This document shows positions 7,454 through 18,380 of a stretch of 64,000 bases of DNA, one piece after another (positions within the stretch are counted from its first letter, which is position 1; the number at the start of each line of letters is the position of its first letter). This DNA comes from Haladaptatus halobius (GTDB taxonomy: Archaea > Halobacteriota > Halobacteria > Halobacteriales > Haladaptataceae): NCBI RefSeq assembly GCF_020618475.1, contig NZ_CP085335.1:1426001-1490000 (forward strand), given 5' to 3'. The notes under the pieces were generated by a model. The model searched no databases, was not told where the DNA came from, and saw only the letters and a list, made by a program, of their open reading frames with translations. A program made the position numbers and the translations under genes.

Positions 7454-8818
7454 TCACTCCACGTCCTCGAACGCTTTCAACACCACCTTGCTCAGCGCCG
7501 GATGAATGTGAATCGTCTCGGTCACGTCGCTGACGGTTCCCGACCCGCTCGCCAGTCCGAGTAGGACTTCGTGAATCAGCGTCGAAGCGTCGGGGCCGAC
7601 GATGTGACAGCCGAGAATGTCGCCGTTGTCGGGATCGGCGAGCACTTTCACGAATCCATCTCGCTCTTTCTGCGCCTTGCCCATCACGGTGTCCGCGTAG
7701 GCGCAGCGACCGATGACGTACTCCCGTCCGGCATCTCGAAGGTCTTCCTCGGTCTTCCCGGTTGCGGCCACTTGCGGCGAGGTGAAGATGGCGTGACCCA
7801 TGCTCGAATAATCGATGGCTTCGCGTTGGCCGTCGAGTGCATTCTTCTCGACGTACTTCGTCTCTCGATCCGCGGCATGCTTGAACTGGTAGTTGCCCGC
7901 GATGTCGCCCTGCGCCCAGACGTTCTCGGCGCTCGTCTCCATAAACTCGTTCGTCTCGACGTAGCCCCGGTCGTCGGTGTCGATTCCCGCGTTCTCCACG
8001 TCGAGTTGGTCGGTGTTCGGTCGCCGGCCCGCGGCGACGAGGAGACGGTCGCCTGAGACCGTTATCGTCTCGCCGTCGTCTCCTTCCGCCGTCACGGTTA
8101 CTTCTCCTCCATCCCGCGACACCGACGTCGCCTCGTGTCCGACGTGAACAGTGTGGCGGCGACGCGCCACCTCGGTGAACGTCTCCGCGACGTCCCGGTC
8201 TTCGTTCGAGAGCAGGACATCGCTCCGCCCGACGATGGTTACGTGCGTCCCGAGCGCCTCGTAGAAGTAGCCGAGTTCCGCGGCGATGTACCCCCCGCCG
8301 ATGACGACGAGGTGTTCCGGTTGGTCGTTGAGTCGCAACGCATCCGCGCTCGTGAGGTAATCGACGTCGTCGAGACCGTCGATTGGCGGAACGACGGGGC
8401 GCGCTCCGGCCGCGACGACCACCCTCTCGCCCTCGATGCGTTCGTCGCCCACCTCCAACGTCCGGTCGTCGACGAAACGCGCTTCGTCCCGGTAGAGCGT
8501 GACGTCGTCGCGCTCGCGGTGGGTACGTTCCATCTCGACCGACTGCTCGTCGACTGCGGATGTAACCTCGCGGACGATGCGCGGGAAGTCGATGTCGGTC
8601 GTCTCGGCGTTGACGCCGAACTCGCTCGCGCGCTCTATCGTCTCCGCGATGTCCGCGCGGTGAATCAACGTCTTCGACGGGTTACAGCCGCGATTCACGC
8701 ACGTCCCGCCGAGCGGCCCGCGTTCGACGAGTGCGGCGTCCATCCCGCGTTCCGCGGCAGCGAGCGCGACCTTGTTTCCCGTACCGCCGCCGACGACGAT
8801 GACGTCGAAGTGTTCCAT
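7454..8818 (-). CDS. FAD-dependent disulfide oxidoreductase (dihydrolipoyl dehydrogenase/mycothione-reductase-like)
   Basis: A 454-residue class I flavoprotein disulfide reductase. The N-terminal FAD motif is VVGGGTGNKVALAAAERG, the redox-active pair is GGTCVNRGCNPSK (about residues 38-50), the NAD(P) motif is VVIGGGYIAAELGYFYEALG, and the C-terminal dimer domain carries the active-site base in TIHIHPALSKVV. The substrate disulfide is uncertain. Haloarchaea use gamma-glutamylcysteine, so a bis-gamma-glutamylcystine reductase role is possible, but a lipoamide or generic role cannot be excluded. No 2-oxoacid dehydrogenase genes adjoin it. Confidence 0.88.
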   Translation of the reverse strand: MEHFDVIVVGGGTGNKVALAAAERGMDAALVERGPLGGTCVNRGCNPSKTLIHRADIAETIERASEFGVNAETTDIDFPRIVREVTSAVDEQSVEMERTHRERDDVTLYRDEARFVDDRTLEVGDERIEGERVVVAAGARPVVPPIDGLDDVDYLTSADALRLNDQPEHLVVIGGGYIAAELGYFYEALGTHVTIVGRSDVLLSNEDRDVAETFTEVARRRHTVHVGHEATSVSRDGGEVTVTAEGDDGETITVSGDRLLVAAGRRPNTDQLDVENAGIDTDDRGYVETNEFMETSAENVWAQGDIAGNYQFKHAADRETKYVEKNALDGQREAIDYSSMGHAIFTSPQVAATGKTEEDLRDAGREYVIGRCAYADTVMGKAQKERDGFVKVLADPDNGDILGCHIVGPDASTLIHEVLLGLASGSGTVSDVTETIHIHPALSKVVLKAFEDVE

Positions 8819-8890
8819 GTTCTCTCACCCCCTCGGGCTACGGTCGATAGCCACAAAAACTCCCTCGGCCGTCGCTCTCCGGCAGTCGGG

Positions 8891-9373
8891 TCAGACGACT
8901 TTCTTCCCCCGAACCGCCACCGCGACTCGACCGACCGTCCTCCCGTCGAAATCGACCGCGGTGAGCGTCGCTCGTCCGACGGGGAGGAACACCGTCTTCT
9001 TCGTCTGTCCGCTCCGAACCGCCGTCGTATCGAACTCCGTTCCGTCCTTACGGACGACCGTCAGACCACGGACGCCGAGTCTCGTCGTCGCCGCCCGCGT
9101 GAGTTCGACGCTCGCCGCCGCCCGACCGCTGGCCCATGGTTCGCTGACGGACACGCTCTCGAACACCTTCGACCCGGAGAGTCCGGACACCTTCGCGGTC
9201 GGCCCGAGCGTGAGACAACCGCTCGTCTAGGCGATTCCGACGGCGGCCACCGCGCCGAGTAGCGTCCGCCGCGAGAGGTCGCTCGACGCGGCGGAGCGGT
9301 CGTCCCCCCGCCGAACCGTCGTTCGTGGGTTCCAGGCCGCGTCGTCCGGTGAGTCTCGGTCGTTTCTGGTCAT
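8891..9373 (-). pseudogene. Tat lipoprotein gene interrupted by an in-frame TAG
   Basis: The reading frame 9373-8891 is open except for TAG at 9227-9229 (codon 49). Before it is a Tat signal, SRRTLLGAVAAVGIA; directly after it, in the same frame, comes TSGCLTLGP, a lipobox-like TSGC, then about 105 residues of coding-type sequence. Without the stop this would be a typical haloarchaeal Tat lipoprotein of 159 residues. Its start overlaps the preceding membrane gene as ATGA, so it is the fourth gene of an operon. It is a nonsense mutation, a base error or read-through. No family was recognised for the mature part. Confidence 0.75.
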
Positions 9374-10383
9374 CGTTGTGAATCTCGCAGGATGAGCGGG
9401 CCGACGGCGAGCGTTCGTTTTGCAACCGTCGCGATTCGTAGGATGTAACTGACGAGCAACATGAACGGAACGAGCGTGATCGTGAACGCTCCGCTGACGA
9501 CCAAGAGGATGTCCGTGAATCCGAATGTGGTGCCGCTGAACGTTCCGCTCCCGACGAACGCGAGCATCGCACCGGCCACGAACAGCGCGGGAATCGCCGC
9601 GTAGAGGATTAACTGTGAGAGATCGATGAGCGCCCACTGGAAGTAGAGCGTCTTGATGTGCTCGCGGGCCGGCCCGAACATCGACAGCGACGTTTTCAAT
9701 CGGTCGAACAGCCGATGCTGTCCGTCCGTGAGATCGGCGGCGTAATCGTCTCGCATCCGCTCGACGTGAAATATCTTCCACGAGTAGTTGAAGTTGAGCG
9801 CCGCGAACAGCACGTCGAACGTGCCGAACGTCGCGCCGTCGAGTTGCTCTTTGACCGTATCGGCGTTGCCGGTGAGGCTGTCGATGAACTCGTCTAGCTC
9901 CGCGCGTAGCTCCTCGTTTCCGTCCTCTGTGACCGAGTTTTTGAGCTCGTTCGCCCTGCTCTCGGTCGTGTCGATTATCGACAGGAGGAACGTCGAGGGG
10001 TCGGACGGCGTCGTGCGTCCTACCATCTCCCCGACGAAGTTACGAAAGTCCATCGCGTTGCTCATCCGTTCGCGTTGGTCGCCGAGCGGGCCGTTTTCCT
10101 GCGAGATGACCAACTGGCTGATGGTGACGACCAGCGTCGTGCCGGTGATGTTCGCGCCGATCATCGTCGAGAACATCGTCTCGATGGTGTCCGCCTGCGC
10201 GATTTCGGACTTCAGCGGCGGGTAGAGGAACGTTCCGGCGAGCACGAACGAGACGAAGAAGATGGACGCTATCGCCCCGGTCACGACGAGGCGTCTCGCG
10301 CCGAGGAGGAGCCAGAGCTTCGCGCGACTCTCGCCCGCCCGTTCGCGCATCGTGTTCGCGGTGCTGATCTCGCTGTCACTCAT
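9370..10383 (-). CDS. Predicted four-helix membrane protein with cytoplasmic or external helical domain (337 aa)
   Basis: Two hydrophobic segments lie near residues 30-50 (VVTGAIASIFFVSFVLAGTF) and 75-95, then a soluble helical stretch of about 120 residues, then two further membrane segments (LSQLILYAAIPALFVAGAML and ILLVVSGAFTITLVPFMLLV). It is intact, unlike its three operon neighbours. Its ATG lies within the last codons of the DUF4177 gene, overlapping by 8 bases. No function is recognised. Confidence 0.8.
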   Translation of the reverse strand: MSDSEISTANTMRERAGESRAKLWLLLGARRLVVTGAIASIFFVSFVLAGTFLYPPLKSEIAQADTIETMFSTMIGANITGTTLVVTISQLVISQENGPLGDQRERMSNAMDFRNFVGEMVGRTTPSDPSTFLLSIIDTTESRANELKNSVTEDGNEELRAELDEFIDSLTGNADTVKEQLDGATFGTFDVLFAALNFNYSWKIFHVERMRDDYAADLTDGQHRLFDRLKTSLSMFGPAREHIKTLYFQWALIDLSQLILYAAIPALFVAGAMLAFVGSGTFSGTTFGFTDILLVVSGAFTITLVPFMLLVSYILRIATVAKRTLAVGPLILRDSQR

Positions 10384-10591
10384 GCGCCGAATCGTCGTCC
10401 GCCTGCGTCGGTCGCTTGAACACGAGGTACTTCGTTCCGCCGCCAACGTACTCGATGGTCTCGGCCAGTTCCCACCCCTCTTTCCCGAGGTCGTTTAGTT
10501 CGTTGACCGGGTCGATGGACTACTTCTTCGTACTCCCACGGGGCGGTCTGATCGTCCGATACTCCCACTGGTCGGGCGCGCGTCGCGTCAT
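10376..10591 (-). pseudogene. DUF4177-type small protein interrupted by an in-frame TAG
   Basis: In one frame the sequence reads DQWEYRTIRPPRGSTKK, TAG (10520-10522, codon 24), then SIDPVNELNDLGKEGWELAE and TIEYVGGGTKYLVFKRPTQA. The two halves together are a complete small DUF4177 protein of about 71 residues, with the stop replacing one residue of the charged linker. The same TAG also ends the acetyltransferase frame, which runs into this gene without a stop. Homology is recalled from family pattern, not searched. Confidence 0.7.
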
Positions 10592-11589
10592 CGCCGACAT
10601 CCACGAGAGCGGCGGCGTCGCGTCGCCGACGAAGCCGAACTCGGTCAGTAAGCTCCGGGGAAGATCGCCCTTGGCGACGGCGAGAAGATCCGAATCCGCG
10701 TGGTCGGCGATGATTCGCTCGAAGAGTCGAGCGAGGGCACGGGTTCGTCGTTCGCTCCCTACCAGCGGAACGACGTCCGCGAGTTGAGTGACGGCGACGC
10801 CGTCGGCCGTCGTGCGGTTTCGGACGACGACTCCGGCGACGGGTTCGTCGCCCCGCGAGGCGACGTACGTGGCGCGGTTCCACGCCGGACTGGCGAAACG
10901 CCACCGATAGAACGTCTCGTCGCGCAGCGCGTGAACGCCGTCCGGGGGACGCTTTTCGTACAACTCGACGAGGACCGATCCCCGAGTTCCCGAGTATCTC
11001 TCGATCGAGAACCCCGCTGACGCTTTCGCCGAGGTGCGACGAAAACCGTGAACGTCGCTCGTGAGCCGGATGGCCGATTCAGCGAGACGTGACGAAATCC
11101 GTCCGTCGCCGGTGAAAAATGCCGACGGATGCTGAATCCGGTAGTACGTTACCCGGTCGCCGACGATCTGCCATCCGAATTTCAGATACCCGGTCTCGAT
11201 TGCTGGTTCGGGAAGTTGAAAAAGAAGGCGGGTTCGCGGCTCGTGTAGTGGTCGATCGCACGCTCGATCATGCGGGTGAACAACCCCCGACGACGATGCT
11301 CCGGATGAACCATGGTATCGGCCGGTTGTAACGCGAGCACCGTCTCGGAGCCGGCGCGCATTCGGAACGCGAGAAACGGTCGGGCACCCACGATGTCGCC
11401 GTCGTTTTCGACGACGAGTATCGGAATGTGATTCACGTAGGGATTGTTCACGTATTTCCACGTGAACCAGCGTTCGTCCCGTTCTCGGTGCCAGACGGCT
11501 CGATCGAGTGCGAGGAAATCGGATACGTCGGCATCCTCGAACCATCGCACGACGTATGCATCTTCGGCGCTGCTGTTTAGCGCGGACAT
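10520..11589 (-). pseudogene. GNAT acetyltransferase with a frameshift
   Basis: The N-terminal half (11589-11182) ends FFFNFPNQQSRPGI then a stop. An overlapping frame carries on from the same point with AIETGYLKFGWQIVGDRVTY to the TAG at 10520. Joined, they give an acetyltransferase of about 355 residues with the acetyl-CoA motif VHPEHRRRGLFTRMIERAID near residue 95. A one-base change near 11185-11200 explains the shift. The upstream gene is a TrmB-like regulator; downstream genes are DUF4177, a membrane protein and a lipoprotein, two of them also broken. Confidence 0.75.
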
Positions 11590-11659
11590 CGCGTCACGAA
11601 CACAGGATTACGTGGTTTCGCCTATAGTTATGCGGTGGAAAGTGACTAACTGGTCGACA

Positions 11660-11938
11660 CTACTGCGCTCGATCGGGTCGTTCGACGGAATCGATTCCGA
11701 GTTCGTTCCTGCCGAGATAACGGTACGAATTTCGTTCGTTTCGAATGTCGTCGCGCTCCCGCAGGACTCGAAGGGTGCTGTACAGCTCCATGTATCGGAT
11801 TCCTAACGCTTCGTGTAGCTCCTCTACCGTCGCCTTTTCGACGATGTTCAGGTAGAGGTACACCAGTTTCGTCCGCGGCGAAGCGAGTTCTACGAGCGGA
11901 GCGACTCCCAGGTCGTGTCGAACGAAGTGTCCGGCCAT
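11660..11938 (-). CDS. TrmB/ArsR-like winged-helix regulator (92 aa)
   Basis: A compact wHTH protein: SPRTKLVYLYLNIVEKATVE, then EELHEALGIRYMELYSTLRV as the recognition region and a wing at NERNSYRYLG. It is about the size of single-domain haloarchaeal MarR/TrmB regulators. It is transcribed in the same direction as the broken acetyltransferase cluster, 70 bases upstream of it, and may have controlled it. Ligand unknown. Confidence 0.8.
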   Translation of the reverse strand: MAGHFVRHDLGVAPLVELASPRTKLVYLYLNIVEKATVEELHEALGIRYMELYSTLRVLRERDDIRNERNSYRYLGRNELGIDSVERPDRAQ

Positions 11939-12050
11939 TGAGGGCGCCTATCTTCCGATTCACTTCTTGTTATACGCCGCTTGAAAGACGCGTTCATCGC
12001 ACCTTACCCGAATTCGCCGCATAGGCACGACGGACGACGACGGATGGTGC

Positions 12051-12929
12051 TCAGTACAGGTCGAGGAACTCCTCTGCGTTCTCCCACAGTATCTTGCGCT
12101 GTACCTCCTCCGGGAAGTCGAGTTCCTCGAATTGGTTCAGCCACTCGCCCGGCCGGATCATCGGGTAGTCGGTTCCGAACATCACCTTGTCCTGCAACAG
12201 CGTTCGCGCGTAGTGGAGCACCTGGTCGTCGATGTACTTCGGCAGCCAGCCCGAGAGATCCATGTAGACGTTGCCTTTTTGCTGGCAGATGGCGAGTTGC
12301 TCCTGTTCCCACGGGAACGCCGGGTGTGCGAGGAGAATCTGTAGGTCGGGATGCTCGGCGGCCACGTCGTCGATGAGCATCGGATTGCCGTACTTTATCT
12401 TCAGCCCTCTGCCGCCGGGACTGCCCGCGCCGAGCGTCGAGTTCCCGCCGTGGAAGACGACCGGGACGCCGAGGTCTTCGATGGTCGAGAAGAGTTCCTC
12501 GTGTTCGGGGGCGCTCGGGTCGAACCCCTGTGCGATCTGCTGGAACTTGAATCCTGAGAGGTTGAGGTCTTCGACGACGCGCTCGGCCTCCGCAACGCAG
12601 TCGTCTTTCAGTGGGTCGACGCTGCCGAACCCGACGAAGAAATCCGGATATTCGTCGCGGATTTCGGCGACGTAGTCGTTCGGTACCGGCGGGTTTCCGG
12701 TGTTCGTCTCGGCGTCCCAGCCGAGCAACACCGTCTTCCCGATTCCGGCCTCGCGGTACTCGGAGACGAGCGAGTCGTAGGTGTCCGTCTCCATCTTCGC
12801 GCCGAACTTATTCGCGGCGTCCTCCATCATCTGCCCGCCGGCGTCTTCGAGGAACTCCTTTGTCGGCTGGTGGGCGTGCGTGTCGATGGCGCGCGGTTCG
12901 TCCTCTGCGGCGAGCACGTCGATAGGCAT
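12051..12929 (-). CDS. Amidohydrolase family protein (amidohydrolase_2, ACMSD-like)
   Basis: A 292-residue TIM-barrel hydrolase. Metal ligands are visible as DTHAHQP (residues about 15-21), a mid-protein His in VVFHGGNS, LLAHPAFPW, and the Asp of MFGTDYPMI. The family hydrolyses or decarboxylates aromatic breakdown products. The start at 12929 is preferred over 12947 because a TATA-like CTATCTTTTT (minus strand) falls about 30 bases upstream. The nearby aromatic pathway genes make a role in aromatic catabolism plausible but unproved. Confidence 0.87.
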   Translation of the reverse strand: MPIDVLAAEDEPRAIDTHAHQPTKEFLEDAGGQMMEDAANKFGAKMETDTYDSLVSEYREAGIGKTVLLGWDAETNTGNPPVPNDYVAEIRDEYPDFFVGFGSVDPLKDDCVAEAERVVEDLNLSGFKFQQIAQGFDPSAPEHEELFSTIEDLGVPVVFHGGNSTLGAGSPGGRGLKIKYGNPMLIDDVAAEHPDLQILLAHPAFPWEQEQLAICQQKGNVYMDLSGWLPKYIDDQVLHYARTLLQDKVMFGTDYPMIRPGEWLNQFEELDFPEEVQRKILWENAEEFLDLY

Positions 12930-13073
12930 ACCGGAGAGTACTCGCATCGTCCTCAAAAAGATAGGCGAATCGAATCTTGTTTCAGTTCGAAATTATTCCG
13001 AGCAATTAGATAACATTTTTAATAATATTTCCGCTAATAGAGTTTATTAATTCACCTGGTCGTACGTTCGTAT

Positions 13074-15071
13074 ATGTTCAGATCATCCGAACGGACGACC
13101 GAAACGTCCGCGACCAACAGACGGTCGTATCTGAAGCTCGCGGCCGGATCGCTGATCTCCGGCGTCGCGCTCGGTGGGGCGTCCGCGGTGACCGGCGGGT
13201 CGACGAACGACGTTCGAAAGCAAACCGTCGACTCGGCGGTAACGACCGACGATTTCCAGTTCGACCGCGTGTACGACGTCGTCGACGACCTCGGGATGGA
13301 TCCGACCGGGCAGGAGGCCATTGACGACGCGCTTCAGAACAACGTCCGGAGCAACACGAAGTTGGAGTTTCCGCAGGGCGAGTATCGGGTCGCCGACCTC
13401 ACGTTCGACTTCGGAAACGGACTCCACGACTTCGGGATGGTCGGCGTCGAACCCGGCGCGACCATCGTGCTCGACACGACCGACGACGTCATCGGGAACT
13501 CCGGCGCGTACTGGTTATCGCTCGGCGGTTCGGGATCGTCTAACCTCCTCTACGAGGGGCTCCGGCACGACGCGGGCGGCGCTCCGGAAGCGCCGCGGAT
13601 GCAGCTCGTCGTCGACGATGGACTCCTCGTTCGGGACGTGCTCCATCGCGGACGCCACGGCGGTTCGAAGGGGCCGTTCCTCTTCGGGGTTCGAAGCGGG
13701 TCGGGAACCGGGCTCGTGGAGAACCTCCGCGCGCCGGACGGGGCCCCCGGCGGAAGCGGGGCCGTCGGAACCTTCGTCGAGATGAACACGACCGGCGAGT
13801 TGGAGTTCCGGAACTGTCATCTCGCGGGGTTCCCGAACAACGGGCTCTACCAGTCGAGCAAGAGCACCGGAACCGTCCGGGTTCTCGGAGGACTGTATCG
13901 GAACAACAACATCGCCAACGTTCGCCTCGCGGGGTCAGGCGGCGAGGTTCGCGATTGCTGCGTGGTCGTCGACGCGTCGCATTCCGACCCGGACTTTCCG
14001 ACGAACATGCGAGGCGTCTGGTTGCTCGGACGCGACGCCACCGTCGAGAACTGCGACGTGACGCTCACCGCGGACACCGTCAGCGACGGCGGCATCCTCG
14101 TCGCCGGAAGCGGAACGCACGAGATACGGAACACGCGAATCGCGGTCGACACCGACGAAACCGCGGCGATGTACGCCGCGCCGCCGGAGACGACACCCGC
14201 CCCGGTGCGCTGCTCGAACGTGCGGGTGACCGGCGACGCGTCGCATACCTCCGGCGGATATTCCGGCAGCGCCGCCCTCCGAGCGCACGGCCGTCCGGGT
14301 TCGGTGTTCGAGTCCTGCTGCGTCGAGCAGACCGGCGCCGACCGGGACGGAATCCTGTTACAGTACTGCGACGCCAGCCGAATCTTGCGGTGCTCGTTCG
14401 ACGTGACTGACGACCCTGTCGTCCTCGACCACTCCACCGGCGTCACCCGTCGAAACAACGATACGGGTTCGGCGTCGTGTGCGTCGCTCTCGTGTTCGTA
14501 CACCCCGACGACGACGGTCGACGGATTCGAGGACGGTACGCTCGCCGAGTACGAGTTCGACCGTGGCGAGTCGGGTACGCGCGTCGTTTCGACGCCGACC
14601 GAGCGGGGCGGGAACGCCCTCGAAATCGGCGGGACGAACACCGAGATGATCAGCGTCTCGGGGTTGCCGACCTATCCGCAGGCCGGCGACACGTTCAGTT
14701 ACCGGATTCGCGGCGACGGAGGGGCGGAAGACGGTAACCTCTCGTACGGCGTGCAGGGTCACGACGACCGCTATTTCGTGCGGGTTGATTTCGCCAACGA
14801 CGATCTGATTCTGTTCCGGTACGAGAACCGGACGGCGCACCGACTCGACTCGGATTCGACGGGGTACAGTCTCTCGCAGGGGTCGTGGTACGAACTCGTC
14901 GCGGACTGGAGCGCGGACGGCGGTCACATGGTGACGCTCCGCGACGCGGACGGAAACCGCATCGCTCGCGTTTCGGCGACCGATTCCGCGTGGTCGGACG
15001 GAGGCGTCGGCTACGACGCGTACCTCGGCTGCGGAGAGCGCGTCTACGTGGACGCCGTCGGCATCAAGTAG
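13074..15071 (+). CDS. Exported right-handed beta-helix protein with C-terminal jelly-roll domain
   Basis: A 665-residue protein. A Tat signal (NRRSYLKLAAGSLISGVALG) is at residues 15-34. The middle (about 80-460) has repeating short beta strands with EFRNCHLAGF, VENCDVTLTA and ILRCSFDVTD, typical of pectate-lyase-like parallel beta-helices. From about 480 a separate domain (VDGFEDGTLAEYEFDRGESG onward) looks like a carbohydrate-binding concanavalin-type fold. The protein is probably a surface polysaccharide lyase or hydrolase. Many Cys residues in the helix region are unusual for an exported haloarchaeal protein. A long AT-rich leader (12961-13073) precedes it. Confidence 0.8.
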   Translation: MFRSSERTTETSATNRRSYLKLAAGSLISGVALGGASAVTGGSTNDVRKQTVDSAVTTDDFQFDRVYDVVDDLGMDPTGQEAIDDALQNNVRSNTKLEFPQGEYRVADLTFDFGNGLHDFGMVGVEPGATIVLDTTDDVIGNSGAYWLSLGGSGSSNLLYEGLRHDAGGAPEAPRMQLVVDDGLLVRDVLHRGRHGGSKGPFLFGVRSGSGTGLVENLRAPDGAPGGSGAVGTFVEMNTTGELEFRNCHLAGFPNNGLYQSSKSTGTVRVLGGLYRNNNIANVRLAGSGGEVRDCCVVVDASHSDPDFPTNMRGVWLLGRDATVENCDVTLTADTVSDGGILVAGSGTHEIRNTRIAVDTDETAAMYAAPPETTPAPVRCSNVRVTGDASHTSGGYSGSAALRAHGRPGSVFESCCVEQTGADRDGILLQYCDASRILRCSFDVTDDPVVLDHSTGVTRRNNDTGSASCASLSCSYTPTTTVDGFEDGTLAEYEFDRGESGTRVVSTPTERGGNALEIGGTNTEMISVSGLPTYPQAGDTFSYRIRGDGGAEDGNLSYGVQGHDDRYFVRVDFANDDLILFRYENRTAHRLDSDSTGYSLSQGSWYELVADWSADGGHMVTLRDADGNRIARVSATDSAWSDGGVGYDAYLGCGERVYVDAVGIK

Positions 15072-15089
15072 CGGAAAAGAGGACGGCAA

Positions 15090-15551
15090 CTATTCGCGTC
15101 GCTTGATGAGGAACTTCATATCGCCCTCGAAGACGACGGTGTCCTCCTGGTTCGTCATCGTGGTGTCGATGACGACGAGGCCCGAGTCCTCCCTGCTGGA
15201 GAGCGCTTTCGTCTCGGTGACTTCCATGTCGAGCGAGATGGAGTCGTCCATGCGAACGGGCGCGGGGATGTCCATGTAGTTCATCCCGAGGAACGCGAGG
15301 ACGGTGCGCTCCAGGAACCCGCACCGGTAGACGAAGCCAGTGGCGAGGGAGAACGTCATCGGTCCGTGGGCGACGCGCTCGCCGAAGTACTCGTCCTCCG
15401 CGTAGTGTTTGTTCGTGTGGAGTTCCGTCCAGTCACCCGTGAACGCGGAGTGCATCACGAAGTCGTACTCGGTGACGGTTCGACCGACGCTCTCGAACGT
15501 CTGGCCCTCCTCGAAATCTTCGAAGTGGTGGGGTTCGTAGCTGTAGGGCAT
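15090..15551 (-). CDS. MaoC-family dehydratase ((R)-specific enoyl-CoA hydratase-like)
   Basis: A 153-residue hotdog protein with the hydratase motif: SAFTGDWTELHTNKHYAEDE supplies the catalytic Asp/His, and RVAHGPMTFSLATGFVY the conserved HG. MaoC proteins hydrate enoyl-CoA or, in PaaZ, open the oxepin-CoA ring; here it is a stand-alone domain. The ATG at 15551 is chosen over a GTG four codons upstream. It is divergent from the thioesterase at 15603, sharing a 51-base promoter. Confidence 0.88.
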   Translation of the reverse strand: MPYSYEPHHFEDFEEGQTFESVGRTVTEYDFVMHSAFTGDWTELHTNKHYAEDEYFGERVAHGPMTFSLATGFVYRCGFLERTVLAFLGMNYMDIPAPVRMDDSISLDMEVTETKALSSREDSGLVVIDTTMTNQEDTVVFEGDMKFLIKRRE

Positions 15552-15602
15552 GGACGAACCCACTCGGGTAGAATATAAGTAACTACTGCACCGACGCCAT
15601 CT

Positions 15603-15995
15603 ATGGCCGATATTACGGACGACCGACGCGAGAAAATCGCCGCCGACCCCTTCTGCGCGACGCTCGGAATCGAGCTAGCCGACCTCGGGCCGGGCACCGC
15701 GCGAACCGAACTCACCGTCACAGAGGAGTCGCTGAACTTCCACGGGACGGCCCACGGCGGTGCGGTCTATTCGCTCGCGGACGCGGCGTTCGCGGCGGCA
15801 TCGAACTCCGAGGGCGAGACGGCGCTCGCGCTGGAGACGAACATCTCGTACCTCGCCGCGGCGGAGGTCGGCGAGACGCTGGTCGCGCTCGCCGAACGAG
15901 AGCACGAGAGTCGAAGCACCGCGTCGTACCGAGTGGACGTGACCGCCGACGGAGAAACCGTCGCCGTCTTCCGAGGGCGCGTGTACAAACAGTAA
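15603..15995 (+). CDS. PaaI/hotdog thioesterase
   Basis: A 130-residue hotdog domain. LNFHGTAHGGAVYSLADAAF (about residues 42-61) has the HGG and the catalytic Asp of PaaI-like thioesterases, followed by ETNISYLAAAEVGETLVA. It is a second copy in the window beside the one at 4099-4482, and differs enough to suggest another acyl-CoA substrate. It lies between MaoC and the universal-stress gene, near paaK. Confidence 0.87.
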   Translation: MADITDDRREKIAADPFCATLGIELADLGPGTARTELTVTEESLNFHGTAHGGAVYSLADAAFAAASNSEGETALALETNISYLAAAEVGETLVALAEREHESRSTASYRVDVTADGETVAVFRGRVYKQ

Positions 15996-16169
15996 ATAAA
16001 CAGACATTTTCCGCTTCGTCGAATCGCTCACCGACCGCCTCGGATTCTCCGTTCCGTCGTGCGAAACGTTCACAACCTCGAACTGAATCGATTCACGATA
16101 ACCGCATTAGATTCGGGAATGTGAAAGTTAACCCTACGCTTTATACGGTATCGACAAGAGCCATGAGTT

Positions 16170-17072
16170 ATGAATGTGAGTCCCACACCGTGGACTCCTT
16201 CGCTCCTGTACGCGGAGGGCGGTGGTAAGGCCACCCGGCGAAACGTCGTCGTCCCGCTGTCGGACGGAACGGCCGACGAGCGAACCGTCGAACTCGCCGC
16301 GTCCCTCGCCGCCGCCAGAGACGGCGAAGTGATACTCGTCAGTGCCGTGGTTCGACCGTCCGGAACGCCGCTGGACCTCACCGACGAGTTGCTGGACGAA
16401 CATCGAATGGCGGCCCGGCAGGTGCTTCGCACGTCGCTCGACTCGGAGACGGAGGTACGAACTCGGGGGACGGCCCGAGCGGGCCGCACGTTTTCCGCCA
16501 TCGTCAAGGAAGCGAGCGAGGATTTCTCCGCGGGTGTCATCGTCTTGGACGAGTCCGAACCGGCCACCCCCTTCGGACGACCCGTCTCCGCGCGCGTCGC
16601 CGGAAACGCCGATGGCGATATCGTCACCGTCGGCGGAAAACACGCCTCGTCCACCCTCTCTTCCATCCTCGTTCCGGTCGCCGGAGGCCCTCACTCCGGG
16701 TTGGCCGTCGACGCGGCTCGAAGTATCGCCGAGGTACGCGGCGCGTGGATAGAGCTCCTCCACGTGGTCGAGGAAGGTGCCGAAGACCGAGAACGCGACG
16801 ACGCGGAAGAGTACGTCGCCGCGGCCAGAGAGCGACTCGGCGAGTTCGACGACGTGGACACGTGGGTGCTGGAAGCCGACGACACCGCGGACGTCATCGT
16901 CGAACAGTCTCGGTACTACGACGCGACCGTGATGGGCGCGCCGCAGAAGAACAGGCTTCGAGAGTTCGTGTTCGGTTCGACCACCGACGACGTTCGGTCG
17001 GAAGCGCACAACACGGTCGTCACAGTCGAACGCCCGCACGAGCGCGATTCGCTTCTCGGCGGGTGGCTGTAG
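16170..17072 (+). CDS. Tandem UspA-type universal stress protein
   Basis: A 300-residue protein with two UspA-like domains (about residues 22-145 and 160-290). Each starts with the usual strand (NVVVPLSDGTADERTVELAA; SILVPVAGGPHSGLAVDAAR). The second ends ATVMGAPQKNRLREFVFGST, a degenerate ATP-binding GxxG. Its TATA box CTTTATAC is about 28 bases upstream. This architecture occurs in haloarchaea, often beside transporters, but no transporter is adjacent here. Confidence 0.85.
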   Translation: MNVSPTPWTPSLLYAEGGGKATRRNVVVPLSDGTADERTVELAASLAAARDGEVILVSAVVRPSGTPLDLTDELLDEHRMAARQVLRTSLDSETEVRTRGTARAGRTFSAIVKEASEDFSAGVIVLDESEPATPFGRPVSARVAGNADGDIVTVGGKHASSTLSSILVPVAGGPHSGLAVDAARSIAEVRGAWIELLHVVEEGAEDRERDDAEEYVAAARERLGEFDDVDTWVLEADDTADVIVEQSRYYDATVMGAPQKNRLREFVFGSTTDDVRSEAHNTVVTVERPHERDSLLGGWL

Positions 17073-17093
17073 GTTCGCCTCTCGCCGGTCGCG

Positions 17094-18380
<1,287 letters not shown>

